A stretch of 5,765 bases of DNA. Source: Rickettsiales bacterium. Lineage in GTDB: Bacteria; Pseudomonadota; Alphaproteobacteria; Rs-D84; CACZYB01. The translations under genes and the position numbers were made by a program. Positions 1-4,860 of this stretch are shown here, in pieces. The notes beneath the pieces were generated by a model. That model worked only from the letters and a program-made list of their open reading frames with translations, was not told the origin of the DNA and did not search any database. The DNA is taken from the NCBI GenBank assembly GCA_031288035.1, contig JAITSG010000029.1:1-5765 (forward strand), given 5' to 3'. Positions within the stretch are counted from its first letter, which is position 1; each line of letters begins with the position of its first letter.

Positions 1-5
1 TTCAT
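1..5 (-). other. possible start of the next minus-strand gene (purF expected)
   Basis: On the minus strand an ATG at 5-3 overlaps the cvpA stop codon TGA (4-2) as ATGA, the usual mark of translational coupling. Only five bases are visible, so the product cannot be read. In many proteobacteria cvpA is followed by purF (amidophosphoribosyltransferase), and that is the guess from synteny alone. Confidence 0.3.
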
Positions 6-700
6 CGTTCGGATTCTGGTTCCGGCGCTATCAGGTCTATCTGCTTGATTTCCCTTTCCAGATCCTTCATCTCGGACGGCCTGTATCCGAAATTCTCGTC
101 CGCCTTTTTCGGGGCCTCCGCCGGGCCCACGTCCGGCTTGACGAGCTTCTCGAACGCCTCCACCTCGGAATCCGGGATGTTCGAGCTCACGACCTCGCCT
201 ATGCCGCCGAAGCTTCCGTCGCCGGGCAGCAGTTTCGTTATGAAAACGGAGGCGTAGCGGAGCAGAGGCTGGGACTTCGCGCTTAATATCCATGCGGGGC
301 GCTCCGCCTCGTTGGGCATGAACCACAGGAATCCTATGTACACGAACGCCATGACTATGACGCCGCGCACCGCTCCGAACAGCACGCCCAGGGACCGGTC
401 GGCCTCGTCGAACACGGTTCCGGCCAGCGCGTCCGAGAACCTCCGGTTGAACAGTGAGAGAAGAAGGACGCTTGCCACGAAAACTGAGACATAGGCCGAT
501 ATGGTGCACACGGTGCCGGAAATGCCGGACCATTCCGTGAGCCGCGCCGCGACGGCCGGGTATGCGAACTTCGCGATTATGGCCGCGCACACCCAAGACA
601 CTAGCCCGAATGCCTCGGATATGAAGCCCTTGCCGTACGCCATAACCGCCGATATTATCACGACGGCAAGGAATATTATGTCGAGAAAGGTCATGGGCAT
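2..700 (-). CDS. cvpA: CvpA family inner-membrane protein
   Basis: A 232-residue CvpA-family (colicin V production) membrane protein. The family is linked to envelope homeostasis, but its biochemical role is not settled. Four hydrophobic segments are visible at about residues 4-22, 27-47, 62-84 and 104-127, followed by a charged, Pro/Glu/Lys-rich cytoplasmic tail of about 100 residues. The family signature is seen as YGKGF near residue 22 and DRSLGVLFGAVRG near residue 101. Start: ATG at 700 lies where transcription should begin from the promoter at 735-707. ATG at 694 is also possible. A TTG at 706 lies directly after the -10 box and would be upstream of the transcript. There is no Shine-Dalgarno site, in keeping with a leaderless mRNA. 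The stop overlaps a downstream ATG, suggesting an operon continuing off the window, probably into purF. Isoleucine is mostly ATA, as in other native genes here. Confidence 0.9.
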   Translation of the reverse strand: MPMTFLDIIFLAVVIISAVMAYGKGFISEAFGLVSWVCAAIIAKFAYPAVAARLTEWSGISGTVCTISAYVSVFVASVLLLSLFNRRFSDALAGTVFDEADRSLGVLFGAVRGVIVMAFVYIGFLWFMPNEAERPAWILSAKSQPLLRYASVFITKLLPGDGSFGGIGEVVSSNIPDSEVEAFEKLVKPDVGPAEAPKKADENFGYRPSEMKDLEREIKQIDLIAPEPESER

Positions 701-706
701 ATCCAA

Positions 707-735
707 ATTATAATATGAAAAGCCTGGCTAGGCAA
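707..735 (-). promoter_or_regulatory. sigma70-type promoter of cvpA, likely leaderless
   Basis: On the minus strand, -35 TTGCCT (735-730), a 17-bp spacer and a perfect -10 TATAAT (712-707) are seen. Only six bases separate the -10 from ATG at 700, so the expected transcription start is at or next to the A of the start codon. The core ATTATAAT (707-714) is palindromic, so a -10 match also exists on the plus strand, but no -35 match was seen for that direction. Confidence 0.7.
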
Positions 736-782
736 GGGATTTTCACGGATGTTCCCGCGACGAGGCAAGACGGGAAAGGCGG

Positions 783-848
783 CCCGGCCCGGTTTGTGCG
801 GCTTCCCCGTGCCTGGCGGACATGCGCCGGATACGGGGCAAGGCCGGG
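783..848. other. long imperfect GC-rich hairpin next to parS
   Basis: Three nested complementary pairs are visible: CCCGGCC (783-789) with GGCCGGG (842-848), CCCCGT (805-810) with ACGGGG (833-838), and CTGGCG (813-818) with CGCCGG (825-830, one G-T wobble) closing a six-base loop. The two inner stems are separated only by a 2x2 internal loop. It sits in the 235-bp gap between cvpA and efp where no convincing gene is seen. GC-rich sequence gives chance stems, so a function is unproven. It could be an RNA structure on either strand or a DNA feature beside parS. Confidence 0.35.
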
Positions 849-855
849 TGGAGGT

Positions 856-878
856 AAAAATGTTTCACGTGAAACATT
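856..878 (-). terminator. possible weak intrinsic terminator of efp formed by parS
   Basis: Read on the minus strand downstream of efp, the parS palindrome extended to 878-859 gives an 8-bp stem with a four-base ACGT loop, and its 3' arm runs directly into a run of five T (860-856). That is the layout of an intrinsic terminator 64 to 83 bases after the efp stop. The stem is A/T-rich with few G-C pairs, so it would be weak, and this is inference only. Confidence 0.3.
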
Positions 879-880
879 AG
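860..880 (+). pseudogene. minigene or gene-start relic MFHVKH over parS
   Basis: A strong Shine-Dalgarno GGAGG (850-854) lies five bases before an ATG (860-862) that opens M-F-H-V-K-H-stop (TAG 878-880). The peptide is simply parS read in this frame. Several bacterial genes near oriC carry parS at their 5' end and start with MFHVK, so this may be the relic of such a gene start. It could also be a translated six-residue minigene or a coincidence of parS with an upstream purine run. No -35 was found for a plus-strand promoter upstream, although a TATAAT occurs at 709-714. Confidence 0.3.
861..876. other. parS: parS chromosome-partitioning site (ParB-binding)
   Basis: The sequence TGTTTCACGTGAAACA is an exact match to the 16-bp bacterial parS consensus, and the palindrome extends to 20 bp (859-878). 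parS is the nucleation site where CTP-bound ParB clamps load and spread. ParA and SMC then act on the complex to segregate and organise the origin region. An exact 16-bp match is far beyond chance in a window this size. It lies between the 3' end of efp and the cvpA promoter, so spread ParB would cover both. parA and parB themselves are not in the window. Confidence 0.92.
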
Positions 881-941
881 TAGAACATAAGTTCGCCATT
901 CCCGACTTTTCCGGGCACATGCCGGCGAAAGCCGCGGGGCG

Positions 942-1511
942 TTATTTCTTCGCCCGCTCTATATAGCTGAGGTCGTCGGTGGATATTATTATGTCGGTTC
1001 CGGTGTCGAGGAACTGGGGTACCATTATGCGGATTCCGTTGTCGGTAACCGCGGGTTTGAAGCTGCTGGTCGCGGTCTGGCCCTTTACCACCGGTTCCGT
1101 TTCGGCTATGCGCACCACGGCGTTCTTGGGCAGCTTGACGCCGATAGGCCGGCCCTCCACGAAGCTTATGACGACCTTCATCCCGTCCTGGAGGAGCTTC
1201 GCGCGGTCGCCCAGGAGGTCCGCGGGAATCGTTATCTGCTCATAGGTTTCGTCCTCCATGAACACTATGCCGCCGCCCTCGAAGTACAGGAACGAATAGT
1301 CCTTGTCCTCGGCCAGGAGCTTTTCGACGGTATCGGCCGTGCGCCAGCGCTGTTCGGTCTTGAGTCCGGTTTCGACGTCGCGCATTTCGACCTGTATGAA
1401 CGCGCCGCCTTTTCCGGGCTGTATTATCTGGATGCCTATCACGCCGTACTGCTTGCCGTTGTGGAGTATGACCCAGCCGGGGCGGATAAGGTTTGCGTTT
1501 TCTTTGCTCAT
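942..1511 (-). CDS. efp: translation elongation factor P
   Basis: EF-P binds between the P and E sites of ribosomes stalled on consecutive prolines and promotes peptide-bond formation. The 189-residue product has the normal family length and three-barrel layout: a KOW-like N-terminal domain (about 1-63), a middle OB domain (about 64-128) and a C-terminal OB domain (about 129-189) containing GIRIMVPQFLDTGTDIIIST. The loop QPGKGGAF puts lysine at position 34, the residue beta-lysylated by EpmA/EpmB in many proteobacteria, so lysine-type modification is inferred. Start: ATG at 1511 gives the canonical MSKENANLIRPG, with AAGG about seven bases upstream. An upstream in-frame ATG at 1547 lies at or before the predicted transcript start and is rejected. 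The gene is monocistronic, divergent from the glucosaminidase gene, with parS 65 bp downstream of its stop. By eye 14 of 19 isoleucines are ATA, notable in a gene expected to be highly expressed. Confidence 0.96.
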   Translation of the reverse strand: MSKENANLIRPGWVILHNGKQYGVIGIQIIQPGKGGAFIQVEMRDVETGLKTEQRWRTADTVEKLLAEDKDYSFLYFEGGGIVFMEDETYEQITIPADLLGDRAKLLQDGMKVVISFVEGRPIGVKLPKNAVVRIAETEPVVKGQTATSSFKPAVTDNGIRIMVPQFLDTGTDIIISTDDLSYIERAKK

Positions 1512-1531
1512 GTCGGTGCCTTTTTTTTGTA

Positions 1532-1559
1532 TTGATTTATGGCGCATTTATATTATAAT
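1532..1559 (+). promoter_or_regulatory. promoter of the glucosaminidase gene
   Basis: -35 TTGATT (1532-1537), 16-bp spacer and -10 TATAAT (1554-1559) on the plus strand. The start of transcription is expected near 1566, giving a short leader of about 18 bases before ATG 1585. The leader is purine-rich but has no strong Shine-Dalgarno site. Confidence 0.55.
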
Positions 1560-1560
1560 A
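1551..1560 (-). promoter_or_regulatory. palindromic -10 element shared by efp and its divergent neighbour
   Basis: TATTATAATA is its own reverse complement, so it supplies TATAAT on both strands: 1554-1559 for the plus-strand gene and 1557-1552 for efp. For efp the predicted start of transcription is near 1545, leaving a leader of about 34 bases. No good -35 match lies 16-18 bp upstream in the efp direction, so efp activity would rest mainly on the -10. Confidence 0.55.
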
Positions 1561-1584
1561 GCCCGCGGAAAGCAAGAAAATAAG

Positions 1585-2448
1585 ATGAAACAGTCGTCAA
1601 AATGGCGCCGCGCGGCGCCTATAGTGATACCTCTCTCGGCCGTCCTGCTGTTCGGAGTCGTATGCGCGGCCGTGATATTCCGCGACGCCGGCCATAGGCT
1701 GGGCACGCTGCAGGAGATGCAGACCGTGTTCCGCGATTCGAATTACAGACTGGCGGACGTCCGCGAGGGCAAGAGGACGGTTCCGCGGATATTCCTCGAC
1801 TCCCTGCCCCGGGATTTCCACATGATCGAGGGCGCGGGCGAGAAGTGTGAGCTGTTCTTCAAGTTCATGCTGCCGCTGATATTGCGCGAGAACGAGGAGC
1901 TCGCCGCCGCTCGCAAGAGGGCCGCGAAGATAGCCTCGCGCAGGAGTCCGTCGCACAGCGACCGCCTGTGGCTTCAGGGAAAGATGGCCAAGTACAGGGT
2001 TTCCGACGCAAAAGCGCTTTTGGCCAAGCTCGACAGCGTCTCGGTTTCGCTCGCCCTGGCCCAGGCCGCGCTCGAAAGCGGGTTCGGCGCATCGCGTTTT
2101 GCGATAGAGGCCAACGCCCTGTTCGGCGAATGGTCATACAACGGCACCGGCATAATACCGCTGTACCGGCCGTCCGGCATGACCCACCGGGTCAAGTCGT
2201 TCGATTCCATCGCGGGCTCGATACAGAGCTACATATTCAACCTGAACCAGACCCGGTACTATTTCGGATACCGCAAGATGAGGGCCAGGATGCGCGAGAG
2301 CGGCGGCTACTTGGACGGGCACGAGCTTGCCAAGACTATGTACAACTATTCCACGCGCCGCGGAGCGTATATAAGGGAGGTCCAGAAGATAATCGACAGG
2401 TATTCGCTCTCCGACTTCGAGACCGCCTCTCTCGAGCGCGCGAAATAG
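1585..2448 (+). CDS. Bax-like membrane-anchored glucosaminidase
   Basis: A 287-residue protein of the Bax/mannosyl-glycoprotein endo-beta-N-acetylglucosaminidase family (Pfam Glucosaminidase), expected to cut peptidoglycan glycan strands in the periplasm. Basic residues (KWRR) and a hydrophobic segment at about 11-32 form a signal anchor. A helical linker (about 85-150) leads to the catalytic domain (about 153-275). The motif LAQAALESGFGASRFA carries the expected catalytic Glu164 and is followed by NALFGEWSYN, the conserved H-rich/VKSF stretch near 201, and YSTRRGAYIREVQ near 255. These closely follow E. coli Bax, including the ALFGxWxYN block. Start: ATG 1585 is the first start codon in frame after the predicted transcript start, and upstream extension would run into the promoter. 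It is divergent from efp. A GC-rich gap and then an acquired restriction cassette follow. Isoleucine is ATA in 13 of 16 cases. Confidence 0.88.
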   Translation: MKQSSKWRRAAPIVIPLSAVLLFGVVCAAVIFRDAGHRLGTLQEMQTVFRDSNYRLADVREGKRTVPRIFLDSLPRDFHMIEGAGEKCELFFKFMLPLILRENEELAAARKRAAKIASRRSPSHSDRLWLQGKMAKYRVSDAKALLAKLDSVSVSLALAQAALESGFGASRFAIEANALFGEWSYNGTGIIPLYRPSGMTHRVKSFDSIAGSIQSYIFNLNQTRYYFGYRKMRARMRESGGYLDGHELAKTMYNYSTRRGAYIREVQKIIDRYSLSDFETASLERAK

Positions 2449-2475
2449 CCGCCGCCGATCAGCCGTAAAAACAGC

Positions 2476-2502
2476 CGCGGCCGGCGGGGAGCAACCGCCG
2501 CG
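2476..2502. repeat. GC-rich inverted repeat after the glucosaminidase gene
   Basis: CGGCGG (2482-2487) pairs with CCGCCG (2495-2500) around a seven-base loop. An alternative pairing uses CGCGG (2476-2480) with CCGCG (2498-2502). No T run follows on the plus strand, so it is not a convincing terminator for the upstream gene. On the minus strand TTTTT lies a few bases beyond, but no minus-strand gene ends here. Confidence 0.35.
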
Positions 2503-2517
2503 TCCTGCAAAAAATCC

Positions 2518-2546
2518 TTGCTCAAAGCGAAACCGTCTGGTATTCT
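2518..2546 (+). promoter_or_regulatory. promoter of the restriction-modification cassette
   Basis: -35 TTGCTC (2518-2523), exactly 17 bp, then -10 TATTCT (2541-2546). Transcription would start near 2553, giving a short leader that contains the Shine-Dalgarno site. Confidence 0.5.
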
Positions 2547-2554
2547 TCGGGTAC

Positions 2555-2560
2555 AGAGGA
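2555..2560 (+). promoter_or_regulatory. strong ribosome binding site of the methyltransferase
   Basis: AGAGGA lies six bases before ATG 2567. It fixes that start and contrasts with the absent or weak Shine-Dalgarno sites of the cvpA, recF, glucosaminidase and ymdB-like genes. Confidence 0.6.
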
Positions 2561-2566
2561 ACAAAT

Positions 2567-3331
2567 ATGAATTATAAGTTATACAATGATGATTGTATGA
2601 AGGTTATGGTTGATCTGATCTCGGAAAATCCATGCGGGCTGGTCGACTGCATATGGACAGACCCGCCGTATTTCCTGTCAAATGGGGGGCTGAGCTGCCA
2701 TAACGGGAAAGCGGTGATAGTTGACAAAGGCGCCTGGGACAAGTCTATGGGGGTTCTAGAAAATCACGAATTCAATCGTAACTGGCTGGAATTATGTCAA
2801 AAACTTCTGAAGCCAGATGGAACTATTTGGGTATCCGGAACACATCATGTGATCCACTCGATAGGATTTGCGATGCAAGAGCTCGGCTTTAAGATACTCA
2901 ACGAAATTACATGGGAAAAACCGAACCCGCCCCCTAATTTGTCCTGCAGGTACTTCACGCATTCTACTGAAACGATCCTTTGGGCGGCGAAAGACGACAA
3001 ATCCAAGCATTATTTCAACTATGATCTCATGAGGGAGCGCAATGACGGCAAGCAAATGAAAACCGTATGGCAGTTTCTTCCGCCTACAGGAGAAGAAAAA
3101 GCTTTCGGGAAGCACCCGACGCAAAAGCCGATTGCGCTGGTAGAGAGATGTCTTTTGGCATCGACGCTCAATGAAGCGATTGTCTTAGATCCGTTCATGG
3201 GAAGCGGCACGACAGGGGTGGCGGCTTTTGGTTTGAATCGAAAATTTATAGGTATCGAGAAAGAAAAGAATTTCTTTGGGCTGGCGCAAAAAAGGCTGGA
3301 TTCAATTCCGAGGAAACTACAGGTGGCATGA
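2567..3331 (+). CDS. DpnA-like type II adenine-specific DNA methyltransferase
   Basis: A 254-residue beta-class amino-methyltransferase, which transfers a methyl group from S-adenosylmethionine to (most likely) adenine N6. The order is catalytic motif IV first (TDPPYFLSNGG, residues about 31-41) and the AdoMet motif DPFMGSGTTG last (about 209-218), which defines the beta class. The target region lies between. The stretches HEFNRNWL, NPPPNLSCRYFTHSTETILWA and GKHPTQKP closely resemble DpnA (the DpnII-system single-strand-capable methylase, GATC). GATC is therefore a reasonable guess, but relatives with other partners exist, so specificity is open. By eye the window has about 18 GATC sites, so no clear avoidance. 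ATG 2567 is set by the Shine-Dalgarno site. The stop overlaps the endonuclease start as ATGA. Isoleucine codons are balanced (ATA 5, ATT 5, ATC 4), unlike the neighbours, and composition is more A+T-rich: recent acquisition is inferred. Confidence 0.93.
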   Translation: MNYKLYNDDCMKVMVDLISENPCGLVDCIWTDPPYFLSNGGLSCHNGKAVIVDKGAWDKSMGVLENHEFNRNWLELCQKLLKPDGTIWVSGTHHVIHSIGFAMQELGFKILNEITWEKPNPPPNLSCRYFTHSTETILWAAKDDKSKHYFNYDLMRERNDGKQMKTVWQFLPPTGEEKAFGKHPTQKPIALVERCLLASTLNEAIVLDPFMGSGTTGVAAFGLNRKFIGIEKEKNFFGLAQKRLDSIPRKLQVA

Positions 3332-3867
3332 TGATAAAGGATGGCATAGGCGGAGCGAACACGCAAACAGGGCTCGTATTCGAAAACGAAACAGATCTTG
3401 TGGCCCTCTTGTCGAAGCAAAAAGGATACAAAATAGGCCGTAACGGGGATGGATATGTCCAAGTTTCGTTCAGAGGGGAAGCGATAGGATATATATTCAA
3501 GAAACACGGCTTATATAAAATGCTACAAAATCGCGGGATAGATTGGCATGAGTATCTGTCCAAGAAACTGCTCCCGGACAATAGCATATACGTCATAGTA
3601 AAGAACACGTTATACATAATAGAATGCAAATTCCAGCATATTGGCGGATCAACTGATGAAAAGCTGCAAACCTGCGATTTCAAGAAGAAACAGTATAAGA
3701 AGCTCCTTGCTCCGTTAAACATAGACATTGAGTATATATACGTATTAAGCGACTGGTTCAAAAAGCCTGCATATAAGGATGTTTTTGATTATATAGTAAG
3801 TGTGGGATGCAGTTATTATTTCAACTACATCCCGTTGGAAAGGCTGAACCTGCCGGTTCCGAGATAG
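3328..3867 (+). CDS. type II restriction endonuclease, PD-(D/E)XK fold
   Basis: A 179-residue protein, the likely endonuclease partner of the preceding methyltransferase, cutting unmethylated copies of the shared site. The N-terminal GIGGANTQTGLVFENETDL gives a helical segment with acidic Glu19/Glu21. The catalytic core reads P83-D84 followed by E99-C100-K101 on a hydrophobic strand, fitting PD-(D/E)XK with Mg2+ ligands Asp84 and Glu99 and Lys101. The next block, GGSTDEKLQTCDFKKKQYKKLL, then YVLSDWFK and YFNYIPL, resembles a family I recall next to DpnA-like methylases. I cannot name its site. The start ATG 3328 overlaps the methylase stop by 4 bp, and ATG 3331 is equally usable, with AGGTGG just upstream. 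Composition is strongly A+T-rich (about 35% GC at 3481-3540), and 13 of 16 isoleucines are ATA. It ends 5 bp before the ymdB-like gene. It looks full length. Confidence 0.82.
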   Translation: MMIKDGIGGANTQTGLVFENETDLVALLSKQKGYKIGRNGDGYVQVSFRGEAIGYIFKKHGLYKMLQNRGIDWHEYLSKKLLPDNSIYVIVKNTLYIIECKFQHIGGSTDEKLQTCDFKKKQYKKLLAPLNIDIEYIYVLSDWFKKPAYKDVFDYIVSVGCSYYFNYIPLERLNLPVPR

Positions 3868-3872
3868 GCCCC

Positions 3873-4652
3873 ATGCGCATCCTGTTTTTCGGAGACATAG
3901 TGGGACATGCGGCGCGGGAGCTTTTGATTGAGAGCGCCGCGGAGATCCGGGAGAGAGAGAAGATCGACTTCGTGATAGCGAACGCCGACAACGCCGCGCA
4001 CGGGTTCGGCCTGGTGCCCTCGATAGCCGACCGGCTGTTCAAGGTGGTGGACGTCCTCACCGCCGGCGACCATGCGTGGGACCAGCCGAGCATAAGGCCG
4101 TACATAAAGGATCGTCCGCGCCTGCTGCGCCCCGCGAACTACGGCGCCGTGGCCGAGGGCCGGGGGCACTGCGCGTACGACGCGCGAGGGGGGCGCATAG
4201 CGGTCGTGCACCTGCTGGGCCGGCTGTTCATGACGCGCGACAGGGTGTCTAGCCCGTTTGAGGCCGCGGACGAGATACTGCGCGGCTACAAGCTTGGCGG
4301 GAACGTAGATGCGATATTCGTCGATTTCCACGCCGAGGCGACGAGTGAGAAGATATCCCTGGCCCACTATCTCGACGGGCGGGTTTCCGCTCTCATAGGC
4401 ACGCACACGCACGTTCCGACCGCGGACGCGCGCATATTGCCCGGCGGCACGGCGTTTTTGACCGACGCGGGCATGTGCGGGGTGTTCGACAGTTCGATAG
4501 GCATGGAAAAGTCCGCGTGCGTCCGGCGGTTTCTGGACGCCGCCGACACCGGGCGCCTTGTCCCGGCCGACGGCGAGCCGACGCTTTGCGGCGCGATAGT
4601 CGACACGGCCGCGCGTTCGATAAGGCAGGTGTTTTTCGGCCATAAGTTCTGA
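3873..4652 (+). CDS. YmdB/TIGR00282 family metallophosphoesterase
   Basis: A 259-residue calcineurin-like phosphoesterase of the TIGR00282 group (B. subtilis YmdB is a 2',3'-cyclic nucleotide phosphodiesterase with a two-metal centre). Length fits the family. Metal-site motifs in order: FGDIVG (Asp8), NADNAAHGFG (Asp39, Asn40), TAGDHAWDQ (Asp66, His67), VDFHAEATSEK (His153) and GTHTHVPTAD (His178, His180). The blocks RLLRPANY and LPGGTAFLTDAGM are also typical of alphaproteobacterial members. Two ligands differ from the usual pattern: Glu of NGEN is Asp39, and Asn of GNH is Asp66. Start ATG 3873 gives the family-standard MRILFFGD and only a weak purine stretch upstream. It lies 5 bp after the endonuclease stop and has no clear promoter of its own, so it is probably transcribed from the cassette or from within the endonuclease gene. 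Strongly GC-rich, with ATA for 14 of 18 isoleucines. Confidence 0.9.
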   Translation: MRILFFGDIVGHAARELLIESAAEIREREKIDFVIANADNAAHGFGLVPSIADRLFKVVDVLTAGDHAWDQPSIRPYIKDRPRLLRPANYGAVAEGRGHCAYDARGGRIAVVHLLGRLFMTRDRVSSPFEAADEILRGYKLGGNVDAIFVDFHAEATSEKISLAHYLDGRVSALIGTHTHVPTADARILPGGTAFLTDAGMCGVFDSSIGMEKSACVRRFLDAADTGRLVPADGEPTLCGAIVDTAARSIRQVFFGHKF

Positions 4653-4669
4653 TATTATGGATTTATGCA

Positions 4670-4698
4670 CTGACAAAAATATTCAATGTGTTTATACC
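4670..4698 (+). promoter_or_regulatory. possible promoter of the small cysteine-motif gene
   Basis: CTGACA (4670-4675, five of six to consensus), 17 bp, then TATACC (4693-4698, four of six). The predicted transcript start near 4705 lies just after ATG 4702, which would favour ATG 4729 with AAGGA (4716-4720) eight bases upstream. CATAAT at 4698-4703 is an alternative -10 without a good -35. Confidence 0.35.
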
Positions 4699-4701
4699 AT
4701 A

Positions 4702-4860
4702 ATGGTTCAACAAGCAAGGACTGTGGCCATGTTGTTTCACGAAATGATAATGTTCCAGCTTCCGGTGGAGGAAGTCGGCAAAGAGGAGGCATCGAGCCTT
4801 ATACACCTTTGCGTCTACTGCAAGCGCACGGCCGCGTGCGAGAAAGCGGCGTGGGCATAG
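4702..4860 (+). CDS. small cysteine-motif protein, DUF6455-like
   Basis: A 52-residue reading frame (MVQQARTVAMLFHEM...) with codon use like the neighbours. Its C-terminal half carries CVYCKRTAACEKAAW, a C-x2-C-x5-C-x4-W arrangement preceded by a short amphipathic helix. This resembles the small alphaproteobacterial DUF6455 proteins, whose function is unknown. The cysteines could bind a metal. Members usually continue past the Trp for another 20 or so residues with a Cys/Asn motif, but here TAG follows one codon after the Trp, so the gene may be truncated or frameshifted into the next frame. The start is uncertain: ATG 4657 would extend it by 15 A+T-rich codons lying over the putative promoter, ATG 4702 keeps the helix, and ATG 4729 has the best Shine-Dalgarno (AAGGA) and would give 43 residues. 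The similarity is by pattern only. Confidence 0.5.
   Translation: MVQQARTVAMLFHEMIMFQLPVEEVGKEEASSLIHLCVYCKRTAACEKAAWA

Noticed and set aside
708..920. Minus-strand open frame covering parS and the cvpA promoter
   Set aside because: It runs through the -35 and -10 boxes of cvpA, and the only familiar-looking stretch (NVSRETF) is parS translated.
715..966. 83-codon plus-strand open frame from 715 across parS into the efp 3' end
   Set aside because: No Shine-Dalgarno site, it starts one base after a TATAAT (so upstream of any transcript from it), and its translation is explained by GC-rich non-coding sequence plus parS.
1512..1547. Upstream ATG extending EF-P by 12 residues
   Set aside because: The ATG lies four bases after the -10 box, at or before the expected transcript start, and EF-P proteins begin close to the MSKEN start. 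The extension is not family-like.
1968..2468. Plus-strand open frame overlapping the glucosaminidase gene
   Set aside because: It lies in another frame of a gene whose catalytic and fold motifs are intact, and its arginine-rich translation has no domain.
2449..2566. Attachment-site repeats or insertion-sequence ends at the left edge of the restriction cassette
   Set aside because: I looked for direct repeats between this stretch and the right edge near 3860-3875 and found only trivial short matches.
3825..4676. Long open frame on the minus strand opposite the ymdB-like gene
   Set aside because: It mirrors a GC-rich gene with clear family motifs. The translation is Arg/Ala/Gly/Val-rich with no recognisable domain, a typical antisense artefact of high-GC coding DNA.
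4657..4701. Start at ATG 4657 for the small cysteine-motif protein
   Set aside because: The extra 15 codons are A+T-rich, lie over a plausible -35 box, and have no ribosome binding site.
4733..4741. Possible second parS: TGTTTCACG
   Set aside because: Only the left nine bases match. The right half of the palindrome is absent and the bases lie inside a coding-like frame, so one chance 9-mer is an adequate explanation.
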